From Pseudomonadota bacterium (GTDB taxonomy: Bacteria; Desulfobacterota; JAPLJL01), in NCBI GenBank assembly GCA_026388655.1, contig JAPLJI010000187.1, forward strand, positions 1-53,299: 53,299 nt of DNA, read 5' to 3'. Below, piece by piece: positions 14,968 to 23,839 of this stretch. How positions within the stretch are numbered: the stretch's first letter is position 1; each line of letters starts with the position of its first letter. The notes below the pieces were generated by a model, which worked only from the letters and a program-made list of their open reading frames with translations, searched no databases and was not told where the DNA came from. The position numbers and the translations under genes are program-made.

Positions 14968-17883
14968 ATGATTAATTCCGGGGAATATAAACGGTTTTTT
15001 ACGGGGGTGATTTTAACGGGCTGGGTGCTGCTTTTTCTCCTGGCTCGCGGGGCCGGAGCCGCCTCGTATCCGGGCGGGGTGACCGGGGCCCAACCGGGAT
15101 GGAAGGAGGCGAAACCGGCCTATCCGCTGGCGGCCTCGCTGACCGGGGGAACCGGGATGCTCAGGCTTTTAAGCCCGATTACCCCGCCCAAGGGCAGCGC
15201 TTCCGTCGGGGCCTATACCCGTTTTTTCATTAGCAGCGGTTTAATCCAGGGCTATAACAGCCGGAGGCTGGAAGGCACGGGGGTGTTCACTTACTCAATC
15301 ACCGATTATCTGGAAACCGCCGTCGTCACCACCGGATCCGGCCAGCAGATTGAAAACCGGGAGATCCAGCCTCATCAATCCTACCTGGCCCAGACGATGG
15401 GGGATTTCGATCTTTCCGTCAAGGCCGGTTACGCCGCCGATCCGGCGCTGAGCATCGGGGCGGAAGCCCGGATGCGGATCTCTACCCAGGTGAATGACAT
15501 CGGAATGCTGGGAGACAGCCTCAGCGGCGGCGGTCGTTTCTTGTTCTCCTTCGATTTTTCCGAGGTTCAATACGAAAAAGTCAAGCGGTTTCCGCTCCGG
15601 CTGCTGTTTAACCTGGGGTATTTCTACGACCGGTCCTATAACCTGGCTCCTGCGGCGCAAAATCAAACCGCCCAGCAGCAGGCCCAGTTCAGCCAGGCGG
15701 CTTTTAACTACGCCCTGGGGATCGGGACGGGCGGATATCTCGGCTGGGGCCTGGGGGTGGAGTTTCCGCAGAAATATTTCACCCCGTTTCTTGAATATTA
15801 TGACGAGCTGATTTATGATCGCGAAACCAAAAAATTCAGATCGTTCACCCAGAGCCCCCAGCGGATTACCCCGGGCGTCCGGCTCAACCTCCTGGAAAAT
15901 CTCGGGATCATCGTGGGGGTGGATATTTCCGTGGGCATGAACAAAGCGTATACCTATTCCTTCCGCCGGACGGTCGAAGACATCGCCGCCCAGCCCGCGC
16001 CCAGCTGGGCGGCGATTGTAGGAATCAATTATCAATTTGGAGCAAGGGATAAATGCCCCGGGTTAGGAATCATCACTGGAAGGATTTCTGATGTTGAGAA
16101 CAAACTTCCCTTGGAAAATGCCCAAATAGTTTTCCCGGAAGGAGCGGCTTCATCGATAATCACTAACAACGAAGGAAGATACCGCACTTACCAACCCGAA
16201 GGTATCATAAAACTTTCCGCAACCAAATCTGGGTATTTCGATCAATCGGGCATGGCTTTGATTACGCGCTGTAAAGAAATGGAATTAAATTTTGAACTCA
16301 AGACGATTAGCAAAGCCGGTGTCATTACTGGCCGGGTAATTGACAAGACTAATACCCCGTTGGCAGCGGTAGTAACAATTTCAAGTGCTGTTCCCGGACC
16401 CGTGGCTCCGAAGCGGGAAATCAAGAAAGAAGAGGGGGTCGCGCCCCGAGCGGCAACCGCTCCCGTGGTTCCGCCTCCGGCCCGGCCGGGAATGGCTCCT
16501 CTTCCGACTGCTCCCGCACCGGCACTGACTCCCTTGCCTCCGGCTTCGATTGCTCCCCTGCCTTTAGCCCCGAAACCCGAAACGGAAGGGGGGGTTGCTC
16601 CCAAGGCGGTGACGACTCCGATCGCCCAACCGGTAGTTAAACCAAATGTACCCGCTGCCCCCACTCCACCTGCGGCCAAGCCCAAGGCCAAACCTGTCAC
16701 CAAACCGCGAGCCCTGCTTCCTGGAGGGAAGAACATGTCAAATCTGCTCGGCCAGGTTTTACCCCCCTCCGCCGCCCTGCGGGTGGGAAGGATAATCACC
16801 GGAATACTCCTGGTCGGAGCCTTGGAAGGCGGCCAGGTAGTGGCGCAGGAAGTCAAACCCCCGGCCCCGGCCCCCGCCCAGGCGGAGAAAGCTCCGGCGG
16901 TACCGGACCAGGGTAATCTCTCCGGGGTGATAACCAGTGAAGAGGGCCAGGGACTCCCGGCGAAAATCACTTTTGACGATCCGAACATATCGGGGGTAAT
17001 GGCGGATTCCAAGACCGGGAAATACCGGGTGGAATTGGCCCCGGGCAGCTATAAAATCAAGGTCGAAGCCGGCGGCTATGAAACGGCGGAAAAGAAGGTG
17101 AACATCAAGGCCGGGGAAACCACTCAGGTCGAGCTCAAGCTGAAATCCCTGGCCAAGAAAAAGGAAAAAACCGAAGCTCCCCCGGAGAAAGGGATTCTGC
17201 TCGGGACGGTGACGGATCCGACCGGGAAGGCGCTCTCGGCCACGATCAGTTTTGAAGATTCCCAGATCCCGGCGATCAAAGCGGATTCCAAGACCGGGAA
17301 ATACCGGGTGGAACTGGCTCCGGACAGGTACAAAATCAAGGTTGAGGCCCAGGGTTATGAACCGGCCGACAAGAAGGTTAAGGTCAAGGTTGGGGAAGAG
17401 ACGGCGGAGGATTTTCAACTGAAGCAGCTGGCCCCGGCCCCGGTGGTGGAGAAGGGGGTGTTGACTGGTTTGGTTACGAATGAGGCGAAGAAGGGGTTGC
17501 CGGCGGTGATTCATTTTGAGGATCCGGCGGTGCCGGAGATTAAGGTTGATCCGAAGACAGGTGGTTATTATCGGACGGAGATTGCACCGGGCAAATATAA
17601 GTTGACGGTGATGATGCAGGGTTATGTTCAGGTGGAGAGTAAGGTAGGGGTTCGGGCAAAAGAGGAGACGCGGGCGGATTTCCAGTTGAAGGCGGCAGTG
17701 GCGGCTCCGGGGAAGGGAGCTTTATTGGGGACTATAACTGACGCGGCGGGGAAAGCGCTCCCTGCGGTGGTCACTTTCGACGATCCGCAGATTCCGGCGC
17801 TCAAGACGGATCCCAAGACGGGGAAATACCGGGGAGAGCTGGCTCCGGGCAAGTACAAAATCAAGGTCGAGGCCCAGGGTTAA
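14968..17883 (+). CDS. outer-membrane barrel plus carboxypeptidase-regulatory-like repeat protein, 5' part of a gene broken by an in-frame stop
   Basis: The first 971 residues of what would be a 1684-residue protein. It has a signal peptide (M at 14968 behind AGGGAGG), a barrel-like region rich in alternating aromatic strands (~30-360), and two carboxypeptidase-regulatory-like units (~365-470). A Pro/Ala-rich linker (~475-645) follows, then four ~87-residue repeats. Each repeat has the pattern GxVTDxxGKxLxAxxxFDD ... KTGKYRxELAPGxYKIKVEAxGY. Translation ends at TAA 17881-17883 inside the fourth repeat. The matching codon in the second repeat is TAT, with identical flanking sequence, so this is a single T-to-A change. 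The same frame continues to an OmpA domain at 20022. It may be a pseudogene, a sequencing error, or a truncated surface protein. Confidence 0.8.
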   Translation: MINSGEYKRFFTGVILTGWVLLFLLARGAGAASYPGGVTGAQPGWKEAKPAYPLAASLTGGTGMLRLLSPITPPKGSASVGAYTRFFISSGLIQGYNSRRLEGTGVFTYSITDYLETAVVTTGSGQQIENREIQPHQSYLAQTMGDFDLSVKAGYAADPALSIGAEARMRISTQVNDIGMLGDSLSGGGRFLFSFDFSEVQYEKVKRFPLRLLFNLGYFYDRSYNLAPAAQNQTAQQQAQFSQAAFNYALGIGTGGYLGWGLGVEFPQKYFTPFLEYYDELIYDRETKKFRSFTQSPQRITPGVRLNLLENLGIIVGVDISVGMNKAYTYSFRRTVEDIAAQPAPSWAAIVGINYQFGARDKCPGLGIITGRISDVENKLPLENAQIVFPEGAASSIITNNEGRYRTYQPEGIIKLSATKSGYFDQSGMALITRCKEMELNFELKTISKAGVITGRVIDKTNTPLAAVVTISSAVPGPVAPKREIKKEEGVAPRAATAPVVPPPARPGMAPLPTAPAPALTPLPPASIAPLPLAPKPETEGGVAPKAVTTPIAQPVVKPNVPAAPTPPAAKPKAKPVTKPRALLPGGKNMSNLLGQVLPPSAALRVGRIITGILLVGALEGGQVVAQEVKPPAPAPAQAEKAPAVPDQGNLSGVITSEEGQGLPAKITFDDPNISGVMADSKTGKYRVELAPGSYKIKVEAGGYETAEKKVNIKAGETTQVELKLKSLAKKKEKTEAPPEKGILLGTVTDPTGKALSATISFEDSQIPAIKADSKTGKYRVELAPDRYKIKVEAQGYEPADKKVKVKVGEETAEDFQLKQLAPAPVVEKGVLTGLVTNEAKKGLPAVIHFEDPAVPEIKVDPKTGGYYRTEIAPGKYKLTVMMQGYVQVESKVGVRAKEETRADFQLKAAVAAPGKGALLGTITDAAGKALPAVVTFDDPQIPALKTDPKTGKYRGELAPGKYKIKVEAQG
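16723..16737 (+). promoter_or_regulatory. internal Shine-Dalgarno and ATG inside the barrel/repeat gene
   Basis: GGAGGG at 16723-16728 sits 6 nt before an in-frame ATG at 16735. The residues after it look like a signal peptide: a short n-region, then RVGRIITGILLVGAL and VVAQE as a possible cleavage site. A second, shorter secreted repeat protein could start here, or it may be a relic of a gene fusion. Confidence 0.4.
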
Positions 17884-18990
17884 GAACCGGCCGACAAGAA
17901 GGTTAAGGTCAAGGTCGAGGAAGAGACGGCGGAGGATTTTCAACTGAAGTCGCTAGCTCCGGCCGCTCCCGAGAAGGCGATTTTGACCGGGACGGTGACG
18001 GATGAGTCGGGAAAGATGCTGGCGGCCACGATCAGTTTTGACGATCCGCAGATCCCGGCCCTGAAGACGGATCCCAAGACGGGGAAATACCGGGGAGAGG
18101 TGAAGGTTGGGAGTTATAAGGTGACGGTGTCGGCGGCGGGTTATCAGGCGGGGCAGGGTCAGGTTAAAGTTGATTTGAAGCTTGTAGAGGTGGCCAAGGA
18201 GTTTCCGAAGCCGGCGACAGTTCCGGTGGTAGCTCCGGTGATAGCGAAGGGGGTTTTGCTGGGGACGGTGACGGACGCGACGGGGAAGATCTTAGCGGCG
18301 ACGGTTAGTTTTGATGATCCGCGGGTGCCGGCGCTGAAGGCGGATCCGAAGACGGGTAAGTATCGGGGCGAGGTAGCTCTCGGCAAGTATAAGATTAAGG
18401 TTGAAGCGGTGGGTTATCGTTTGGTGGAGGGGAAGGTTGAGGTTAAAGCGAAGGAGGAGGCGCAGGCGGATTTCCAATTGAAGTTAGAGATTCCGGCGGA
18501 CAAGGGGTTTTTGGTGGGTTTGGTGACGGATGAAACGGGAAAGGCTTTGTCGGCGGTGATTCGATTTGATGATTCGACGGTGCCGGAAATCAAGACGGAT
18601 GTGAAGACAGGTGGGTATCGGAGGGAGATTGCGCCGGGCAAGTATAAGGTGACGGTTTTAGCGAAGGATTATGAGGTTTTTGAGGATAAAGTCAGGGTTA
18701 AGGGGGGAGAAGAGACTCTGGCGGATTTTAAGCTTAAATTGGCTCCGGTTTTAGCGAAGGGGGTTTTGCTGGGGACGGTGACGGACGCGACGGGGAAGGT
18801 CTTAGCGGCGACGGTTAGTTTTGACGATCCGCAGGTGCCGGCGCTGAAGACGGATCCGAAGACGGGTAAGTATCGGGGCGAGGTGGCTCCGGGCAAGTAT
18901 AAGGTTAAGGTTGCGGCCGCGGGCTATGAGCTGGCGGAGCAGAAAGTAAAGGTGGAAAAGAGAGAGGAGACACAGGTTGATTTTCAGTTA
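16911..18990 (+). repeat. eight tandem ~87-residue (about 260-bp) carboxypeptidase-regulatory-like coding repeats
   Basis: Units begin near 16911, 17188, 17452, 17713, 17971, 18247, 18505 and 18748. Each opens with a G-x-(L/I)-x-G-x-(V/I)-T motif and contains a KTGKYR-like turn and an APGKYK-like turn. Units 2 and 4, and units 6 and 8, share long identical DNA blocks, a sign of recent duplication or gene conversion. Three more divergent partial units follow to ~19660. Confidence 0.85.
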
Positions 18991-20022
18991 AAGATGACGG
19001 TGGCGTTGGTTTCGGGGCCGAAACCGGCACCGGTAAAGCCTCCCCAGGCGGAAAAGCTTGAGAGGGTAGTCTTGGCTACCGATCCTGCCAGCGGAGAGTT
19101 TATCCGGACTTTGCCGGCCGGGAGGTACCGAGTTGAGGTCGAGGCGGCTGGCTTTGTCAAACAGGCTCGGAATGTTCTGATCGCGGAGGAACGGGAAACA
19201 CATTTGGAAATAGTATTGGAACCAATAAAACCGCCGTTAGGGACGTTGCTGGGTTCCGTAAAAATGGAAAAGGAAAAAACCCCTCTGGCGGCGATTATTA
19301 ATTTTGATCAGCCCAAGATTCCTAATCTTGCCACTGATCCTGCCAGCGGCAATTTTATGGGTAGTTTACCACCAGGGATTTATCAAGCTACTGCCTTTTC
19401 TCAAGGTTTCTTGCCCCAGACGAAACAGGTGGAAATTAAAATGGGGGAAGATACACGGGTTGATTTTCTTCTCTCCCCCACCGAGGTTCAGGTTGAACTC
19501 GGTGATCTTCGGGATCCGGAAAATGGCAAGTATTTCCTAAAACTTCCGCCGGGAAATTACTCGGTTAAAGCGGCAGCGTCCAATTTTAAATCGCAAACCA
19601 AGAACGGCATTATTGTGGCCAACAAGGTTACCGAGCTGAATTTCGTTCTCGAACCGTTACAACTGGTGCGTTTGACGAAAAAGAAAATCCAAATTTTGGA
19701 GAAGATTCATTTCGAATACGACAAATCGGATATCCTCGCCGACTCGTTTCCTATCTTAGACGAGGTGGCCCAAGTGCTCGGGGATAATCCGACGATCAAA
19801 CTTACTATTGAAGGGCATACCGATATTATGGGTTCACATGAATACAATATGAAACTTTCTCAAGCACGGGTTGACTCGGTGCGGAATTATTTGATTTCCA
19901 AGGGGATAAATCAGGACCGGCTGCTCGCCGTCGGTTATGGCGCAACCCGGCCGATCGCGGATAATGCCACCGCCCTGGGGAGGGCCATGAATAGGAGAGT
20001 AGAATTTGTAATCCAGGAATAG
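17983..20022 (+). CDS. repeat and OmpA C-terminal part of the broken barrel/repeat gene
   Basis: This frame is in phase with the upstream fragment and follows the TAA at 17881 without a frameshift. It holds four more full repeats (to ~18990), three divergent ones (~19060-19660), and a C-terminal OmpA peptidoglycan-binding domain. The domain shows KIHFEYDKSDI, EGHTDIMGSHEYNMKLSQAR and NRRVEFVI. The OmpA domain anchors outer-membrane proteins to peptidoglycan. A TTG at 17983 is the first usable start but has no ribosome site and no signal peptide, so independent expression in the periplasm is unlikely. This part probably works only if the stop is not real, is suppressed, or if the internal start at 16735 restores export (that start also meets the stop). 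A terminator follows. Confidence 0.75.
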   Translation: MTGTVTDESGKMLAATISFDDPQIPALKTDPKTGKYRGEVKVGSYKVTVSAAGYQAGQGQVKVDLKLVEVAKEFPKPATVPVVAPVIAKGVLLGTVTDATGKILAATVSFDDPRVPALKADPKTGKYRGEVALGKYKIKVEAVGYRLVEGKVEVKAKEEAQADFQLKLEIPADKGFLVGLVTDETGKALSAVIRFDDSTVPEIKTDVKTGGYRREIAPGKYKVTVLAKDYEVFEDKVRVKGGEETLADFKLKLAPVLAKGVLLGTVTDATGKVLAATVSFDDPQVPALKTDPKTGKYRGEVAPGKYKVKVAAAGYELAEQKVKVEKREETQVDFQLKMTVALVSGPKPAPVKPPQAEKLERVVLATDPASGEFIRTLPAGRYRVEVEAAGFVKQARNVLIAEERETHLEIVLEPIKPPLGTLLGSVKMEKEKTPLAAIINFDQPKIPNLATDPASGNFMGSLPPGIYQATAFSQGFLPQTKQVEIKMGEDTRVDFLLSPTEVQVELGDLRDPENGKYFLKLPPGNYSVKAAASNFKSQTKNGIIVANKVTELNFVLEPLQLVRLTKKKIQILEKIHFEYDKSDILADSFPILDEVAQVLGDNPTIKLTIEGHTDIMGSHEYNMKLSQARVDSVRNYLISKGINQDRLLAVGYGATRPIADNATALGRAMNRRVEFVIQE

Positions 20023-20061
20023 TCCGGTTTGACTTTCGGTCGTGGGTTCAGATCTAACCAG

Positions 20062-20095
20062 AAGCTCGGGGTCCGATGATCCCGGGCTTTATTTT
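20062..20095 (+). terminator. Rho-independent terminator after the OmpA domain
   Basis: AAGCTCGGG at 20062-20070 pairs with CCCGGGCTT at 20081-20089 (9 bp, one T-G pair) around a 10-nt loop, followed by TATTTT. It separates the giant repeat gene from the next secreted protein. Confidence 0.7.
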
Positions 20096-20144
20096 AAAAA
20101 TTCCAGGTGAAGGCGGATGAAGGCCTGAGTGCCGGAGCCGGCAG

Positions 20145-20864
20145 ATGAAGAAGGCAACATTGCTTTTCGGATTGATCCTGTGGGCGGGATTATGGTCATG
20201 GTCCTGCCTGAGCGGGGTCAAGGGTGATCTTCATCCCGCGAAGGCCCCGGGGCCCACCCGCCCGACCGGGAGTTCCGCCCCGACCGCCCCGGAAAATCTG
20301 ACCGGGACTATCAAAACCGCAACCTCGAAATTCGCTTCCCGGGCCCAGGTGGAGGAAGCCATCGCCCAGGCTCAGATCCAGATCGGCGGGATCGGGCAGG
20401 AACTGGTTTTGCTGGAAACCTACCTTTACCTCATGCGCGATGGGTTGATGAAGGAAAAAAGGGTAGGAGCGCTGGCCCGGATCCGGTGGGAATATGGCTA
20501 CAACCCCATTATCAACATTGAGGCGGTTCAGGTCCGGCTCGATGAAGAACTGGTGGTGGATCGCCAGGATAAAGAAGATAGACTGGACCGGCAGAAAGAG
20601 CTGGATTTATTTCAGGCCGCGGTCGTTCCGGGAGAGCACCAGGTAACCGCGCTGGTTTCGGTCCGGGGACGAAAGCGGGGGTGGTTCAATTATTTCCAGA
20701 AGTACCAGATCGAACTCAAGCTGACCCGGAAACTTTCCTTCCCGGAGGGAAAAATTTCGCTCGTGAGCCTTTCTCTCCTCGACCGGGGTGGCCGGTTCGA
20801 GCTTTCGGAAAGACTAAAACTGGATCTCCGGCTCGAAACCCGGGAGGTCGGGAGCAGGCCATGA
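20145..20864 (+). CDS. secreted protein of unknown function
   Basis: A 239-residue protein with a hydrophobic N-terminus that ends in WSWSC. This could be a weak lipobox, but the residues before the Cys are atypical. A Pro/Thr-rich linker (~30-60) precedes a helical stretch and a beta-rich C-terminal half with paired strands (GEHQVTALVSVRGRK, KYQIELKLTRKL). I do not recognise the family. Its TGA overlaps the ATG of the next gene, so the two are translationally coupled and probably act together. They sit between the OmpA-repeat gene and the polysaccharide export block, which suggests an envelope role. Confidence 0.65.
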   Translation: MKKATLLFGLILWAGLWSWSCLSGVKGDLHPAKAPGPTRPTGSSAPTAPENLTGTIKTATSKFASRAQVEEAIAQAQIQIGGIGQELVLLETYLYLMRDGLMKEKRVGALARIRWEYGYNPIINIEAVQVRLDEELVVDRQDKEDRLDRQKELDLFQAAVVPGEHQVTALVSVRGRKRGWFNYFQKYQIELKLTRKLSFPEGKISLVSLSLLDRGGRFELSERLKLDLRLETREVGSRP

Positions 20865-23065
20865 CCGGTCTGGCCCTGAAACTGGTTTTGCTGCATGCGT
20901 GGCTGAGTTTTTCCGGCTCCGCCACAGCCGGCCCGGAAATATTTGCCCTGGAGGAAAGGGCGAAAGCGGTTAACCAGGCGGTTTTCCAGCTCAAGCAGCA
21001 GGTGAGCCAGGTAGCGGCGATTTCCCCGGAGGAGCTGATAAAAATGCGGGGGAGCGAGTATTCCCTGGGGATTACCGTTGCTTTCCAGGACCGCGATTTT
21101 CTCCGGGCCCAGGCGATGGCCGACCTGGCGGAGAAGTATGCGGCGAACCTGTCGCTGGCGGAACGGGACCAGATTAACCTTTACCGGATCAGGGCTTACC
21201 GGGACCAGGGGGAGGAGTCCCGTGGTTATCTGCTCCTGCAGTCTTTAATCGGAGAGAGGAAGCTCTCGGAGCTGCCTCCCGATCTGCAGGTCTTTTACCT
21301 GGAACAGCTTTTAAACCAGGGTGACTATCAAACCTTCGAATGGATTTTCCGGAAATTATACTCGTCGATAAAAAACGAGGACCGGTCTTTTTACCGGTGG
21401 GGTAAAAGACTGTTAGAGGACAAGATGGCTCCCCTGGCTTTGCTGACCCTTTCCGGAATCCGGACGGGAAGCCAGTTCTTTTCCCGTTCCCTCTATCTGC
21501 GGGCTCTGGCCCAGGTGCAGAACGGGGATCTTTTCGGGGCGCTTTCCCTTTTCACCCAGTGTCAGCAGCTGGCGGAAAAAAACGGAGAAAAAGCCCTGGC
21601 TGACCTGGCCTTGCTGGCGCAGGCGAGGATCGGGATATTCCTGGAAAAATCCCGGGAGGTCGGACCGAAATACGCGGCGATCAGTTCCGATTCCCCTTAT
21701 TTCCCCGAGGCCCAGTACGAGCTTTTTCTGTTGGCCTTCCGCCGGGGTGATTACCCGGCCGGCTTGAAAGCCGCCCGGGACCTGGCGCTGAAATATCCCC
21801 TGGATCCGAACAATTCCAAATTCCGGCTGGGAGAGGCCTACAGTCTGCTGGGGATGGGATATAGCGAGGAAGCCGTCCGGGTTCTGGAAGCCCTGAAAGC
21901 CAGGAGCCAGCAGCTCGAAAGGTTGGCTCAGGATTTTGGCCGGATCCTGGCGGCCGACCGGCCGGAAACCGGCGGGCTTTCGGAGCTCGGGATCTTGGAT
22001 CTTCTGGATCGGGCCCGGAAACGGGCGGGGGAGGAGTTCCAGGAGAGCAAGCTGGAAATACGCGGGAAAGAGATGGATCGGGAATTCGAACGGGTGCTTA
22101 ATCTCTGGGAGGAGGTGGTCCTCAAGCTCCTGCCGGGTTGCGTCCCGGGCCAGGCCGAAAACGAAATCTGCCGCCTCAACCAGATCCAGGATGAGCTCGG
22201 GAAACTGGATCAGGAGCTTTTCCAGCTCTCCCAGGATTTTCTCCCGGATCAGGCCCGCAAGGCCCTGCTGGCCAGGTCGCCCCTGAATCAAACTCCGGGG
22301 GCCACGTCCCAGTTCCAGGGCCTGAGTCTTCCCGGCGAGGTGGACTTGACCGGATTGATCGAGATGATTCAGAAGGAGGAAGCCAAGGGGAAACTCCGTC
22401 TGGAATGGATTAATTCCGTGCGGAAGGAATTAAAACTCCAGAATGAAGTTTCGCCCTGGAAAGAATGGCAAAAGCTGGATGAATGCTGGGGCTTGGTGCT
22501 CGAGGCCGAAGTCGGGTTTGTGGCCCTGCAGAAAAAGCTGGTGGCCCGGGAAACCAAGGACTTTTTAAAATTCAATCCGTTAATCAAAAGAATCGCCCTG
22601 ATTCTCGCCAACCTGGAAACCAAGCGGGAAGAAACCCGGCAGCAGGGGATGGATATTCTCCTGGCATTAAAACAAATGGAGGTTCAGGCCGAGATCGACA
22701 AAGAGAAAGAAATATTCCTTCAGGCCCTCGCGGTATTGCAAGAGGTTCCCGCAGAAGGGGCTGGAAACCCACCCGCGGTTCAGGGAAAGAGCCCGGCAGG
22801 AGAAACGGCCCGGCAAGAAACCGGGACGCCCCCGGCGGGTTCGCCATCCCTGGCCGGAGGCCAGAACCTTCCCACCCAATCTTCCGGTTTAAACCTGGCG
22901 GCCAAGCTTAGGTTAAAGGAGCGATTGGTGAAACTGGAACCCAATCTGCTGGTCAAGGTTTTAAGGACCCTAGATGCTGAACCTCTTGGCCTGGAAACCG
23001 CGAAATCCGCGGGAAAAGATTTTCTTCCCTCAGAATTCCGCCTCAACAAAAAATCAATTAATTAG
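20861..23065 (+). CDS. large secreted TPR/alpha-helical protein
   Basis: A 734-residue protein with a signal peptide (LALKLVLLHAWLSFSGSATAG). It then has many helix-turn-helix repeats of TPR type: QAMADLAEKYAANL, LYLRALAQVQNGDLFGALSL, and EEAVRVLEALKARSQQLE near residue 350. The C-terminal half is charged and coiled coil. A Gly/Pro-rich segment (~630-680) precedes a last helical piece. The start is the ATG overlapping the previous stop (ATGA). A longer upstream extension in this frame only copies the previous gene out of frame and is rejected. It resembles large periplasmic TPR scaffolds of gliding or secretion machines, but no specific match is claimed. Confidence 0.7.
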   Translation: MTGLALKLVLLHAWLSFSGSATAGPEIFALEERAKAVNQAVFQLKQQVSQVAAISPEELIKMRGSEYSLGITVAFQDRDFLRAQAMADLAEKYAANLSLAERDQINLYRIRAYRDQGEESRGYLLLQSLIGERKLSELPPDLQVFYLEQLLNQGDYQTFEWIFRKLYSSIKNEDRSFYRWGKRLLEDKMAPLALLTLSGIRTGSQFFSRSLYLRALAQVQNGDLFGALSLFTQCQQLAEKNGEKALADLALLAQARIGIFLEKSREVGPKYAAISSDSPYFPEAQYELFLLAFRRGDYPAGLKAARDLALKYPLDPNNSKFRLGEAYSLLGMGYSEEAVRVLEALKARSQQLERLAQDFGRILAADRPETGGLSELGILDLLDRARKRAGEEFQESKLEIRGKEMDREFERVLNLWEEVVLKLLPGCVPGQAENEICRLNQIQDELGKLDQELFQLSQDFLPDQARKALLARSPLNQTPGATSQFQGLSLPGEVDLTGLIEMIQKEEAKGKLRLEWINSVRKELKLQNEVSPWKEWQKLDECWGLVLEAEVGFVALQKKLVARETKDFLKFNPLIKRIALILANLETKREETRQQGMDILLALKQMEVQAEIDKEKEIFLQALAVLQEVPAEGAGNPPAVQGKSPAGETARQETGTPPAGSPSLAGGQNLPTQSSGLNLAAKLRLKERLVKLEPNLLVKVLRTLDAEPLGLETAKSAGKDFLPSEFRLNKKSIN

Positions 23066-23269
23066 CCCGGAAATTAAGTAGTTGGTGATCATCCGGGGGT
23101 AATCAGGGTAATAACCCCTCTTGCCCGATTACCTACTGTTATATCATCAGGAAAGCGGAAGGTATGGTTATAGTATGGGTGGCTTTCCGATAGTTAAATA
23201 GTTAAAATATAAATTTAGGTCGAAGTTATGAGACCGGGTCCAAAATTACAAGAATGGAGGAGGGGTAAT
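23066..23269 (+). promoter_or_regulatory. structured leader upstream of the polysaccharide export block
   Basis: A 204-bp gap with several helices. AGTAG (23077-23081) can pair with CTACT (23133-23137). Inside it GTAATC plus GGG (23099-23108) pairs with CCC plus GATTAC (23124-23132). A separate hairpin, GGAAAGC (23150-23156) with GCTTTCC (23182-23188), follows, then an AT-rich stretch (23189-23220) that could hold a promoter. AGGAGGGG lies before the ATG. No known riboswitch consensus was recognised. Confidence 0.4.
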
Positions 23270-23836
23270 ATGGGAAAAAAAGTGGCAGGTAAAGCGGGCC
23301 AAACGGTCTTATTTGCCTGTTTTTTAATTATATTAACAGCCCGGCTGGGATATCTCTCCGCGGCCGGGGAGACCACCCCGAACCTGACGGCGGAAGAGAA
23401 GGGAAGCATGCTTCTGACCGTGGATCAAGCCTACAACAATATAGCCGAGGTTAAAAAATTCATCGAGGGCCTGGCGGAAAAAGCCAAGGAAAAAAACGAC
23501 CTGGTGGCGAAAGATTGTCTGAACCCGCTTTATAACCAGGCCCGGGACAACATCGGCAACGCCAATAGCCTGAAAGTTGAAGCGAAACAGGGGATTATCG
23601 CCAACGATTCGGCTCGGGCGGGGAATGGGATTAAAAATTTGGTGATTCTCCAGGAACAGTATAAAAAATGGTTCGAAGAGGCTCTCACTTGTCTTTCCCT
23701 GGAAGGGAGCAAGAAAGACTGGAAAGAGGAGGTAGTCAGGTTGATCGCACCCCTGGTAACCTTTGACGAGAAAGAGCTTCTCGCTCTTCCCGAGCCGAGC
23801 CTGGAACCGAAACCCTGGCTTTCTATCTATAGATAA
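23270..23836 (+). CDS. secreted helical protein of unknown function
   Basis: A 188-residue protein starting at the ATG behind AGGAGGGG (an upstream in-frame ATG at 23228 has no such site). It has a signal peptide (VLFACFLIILTARLGYLSAAG) and then mostly alpha-helical, charged sequence with two Cys residues (in AKDCLNP and LTCLS) that could form a disulphide. The last ~30 residues are Pro/Leu-rich. It is the first gene of the export block, 3 nt before the barrel gene, so it probably acts in the periplasm with it. The family is not recognised. Confidence 0.65.
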   Translation: MGKKVAGKAGQTVLFACFLIILTARLGYLSAAGETTPNLTAEEKGSMLLTVDQAYNNIAEVKKFIEGLAEKAKEKNDLVAKDCLNPLYNQARDNIGNANSLKVEAKQGIIANDSARAGNGIKNLVILQEQYKKWFEEALTCLSLEGSKKDWKEEVVRLIAPLVTFDEKELLALPEPSLEPKPWLSIYR

Positions 23837-23839
23837 ACC

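Noticed and set aside
17881-17883. Programmed recoding or selenocysteine at the in-frame stop
   Set aside because: The codon is TAA, not TGA, no stem-loop or slippery site is evident, and the sister repeat has TAT, so point mutation or error is simpler.
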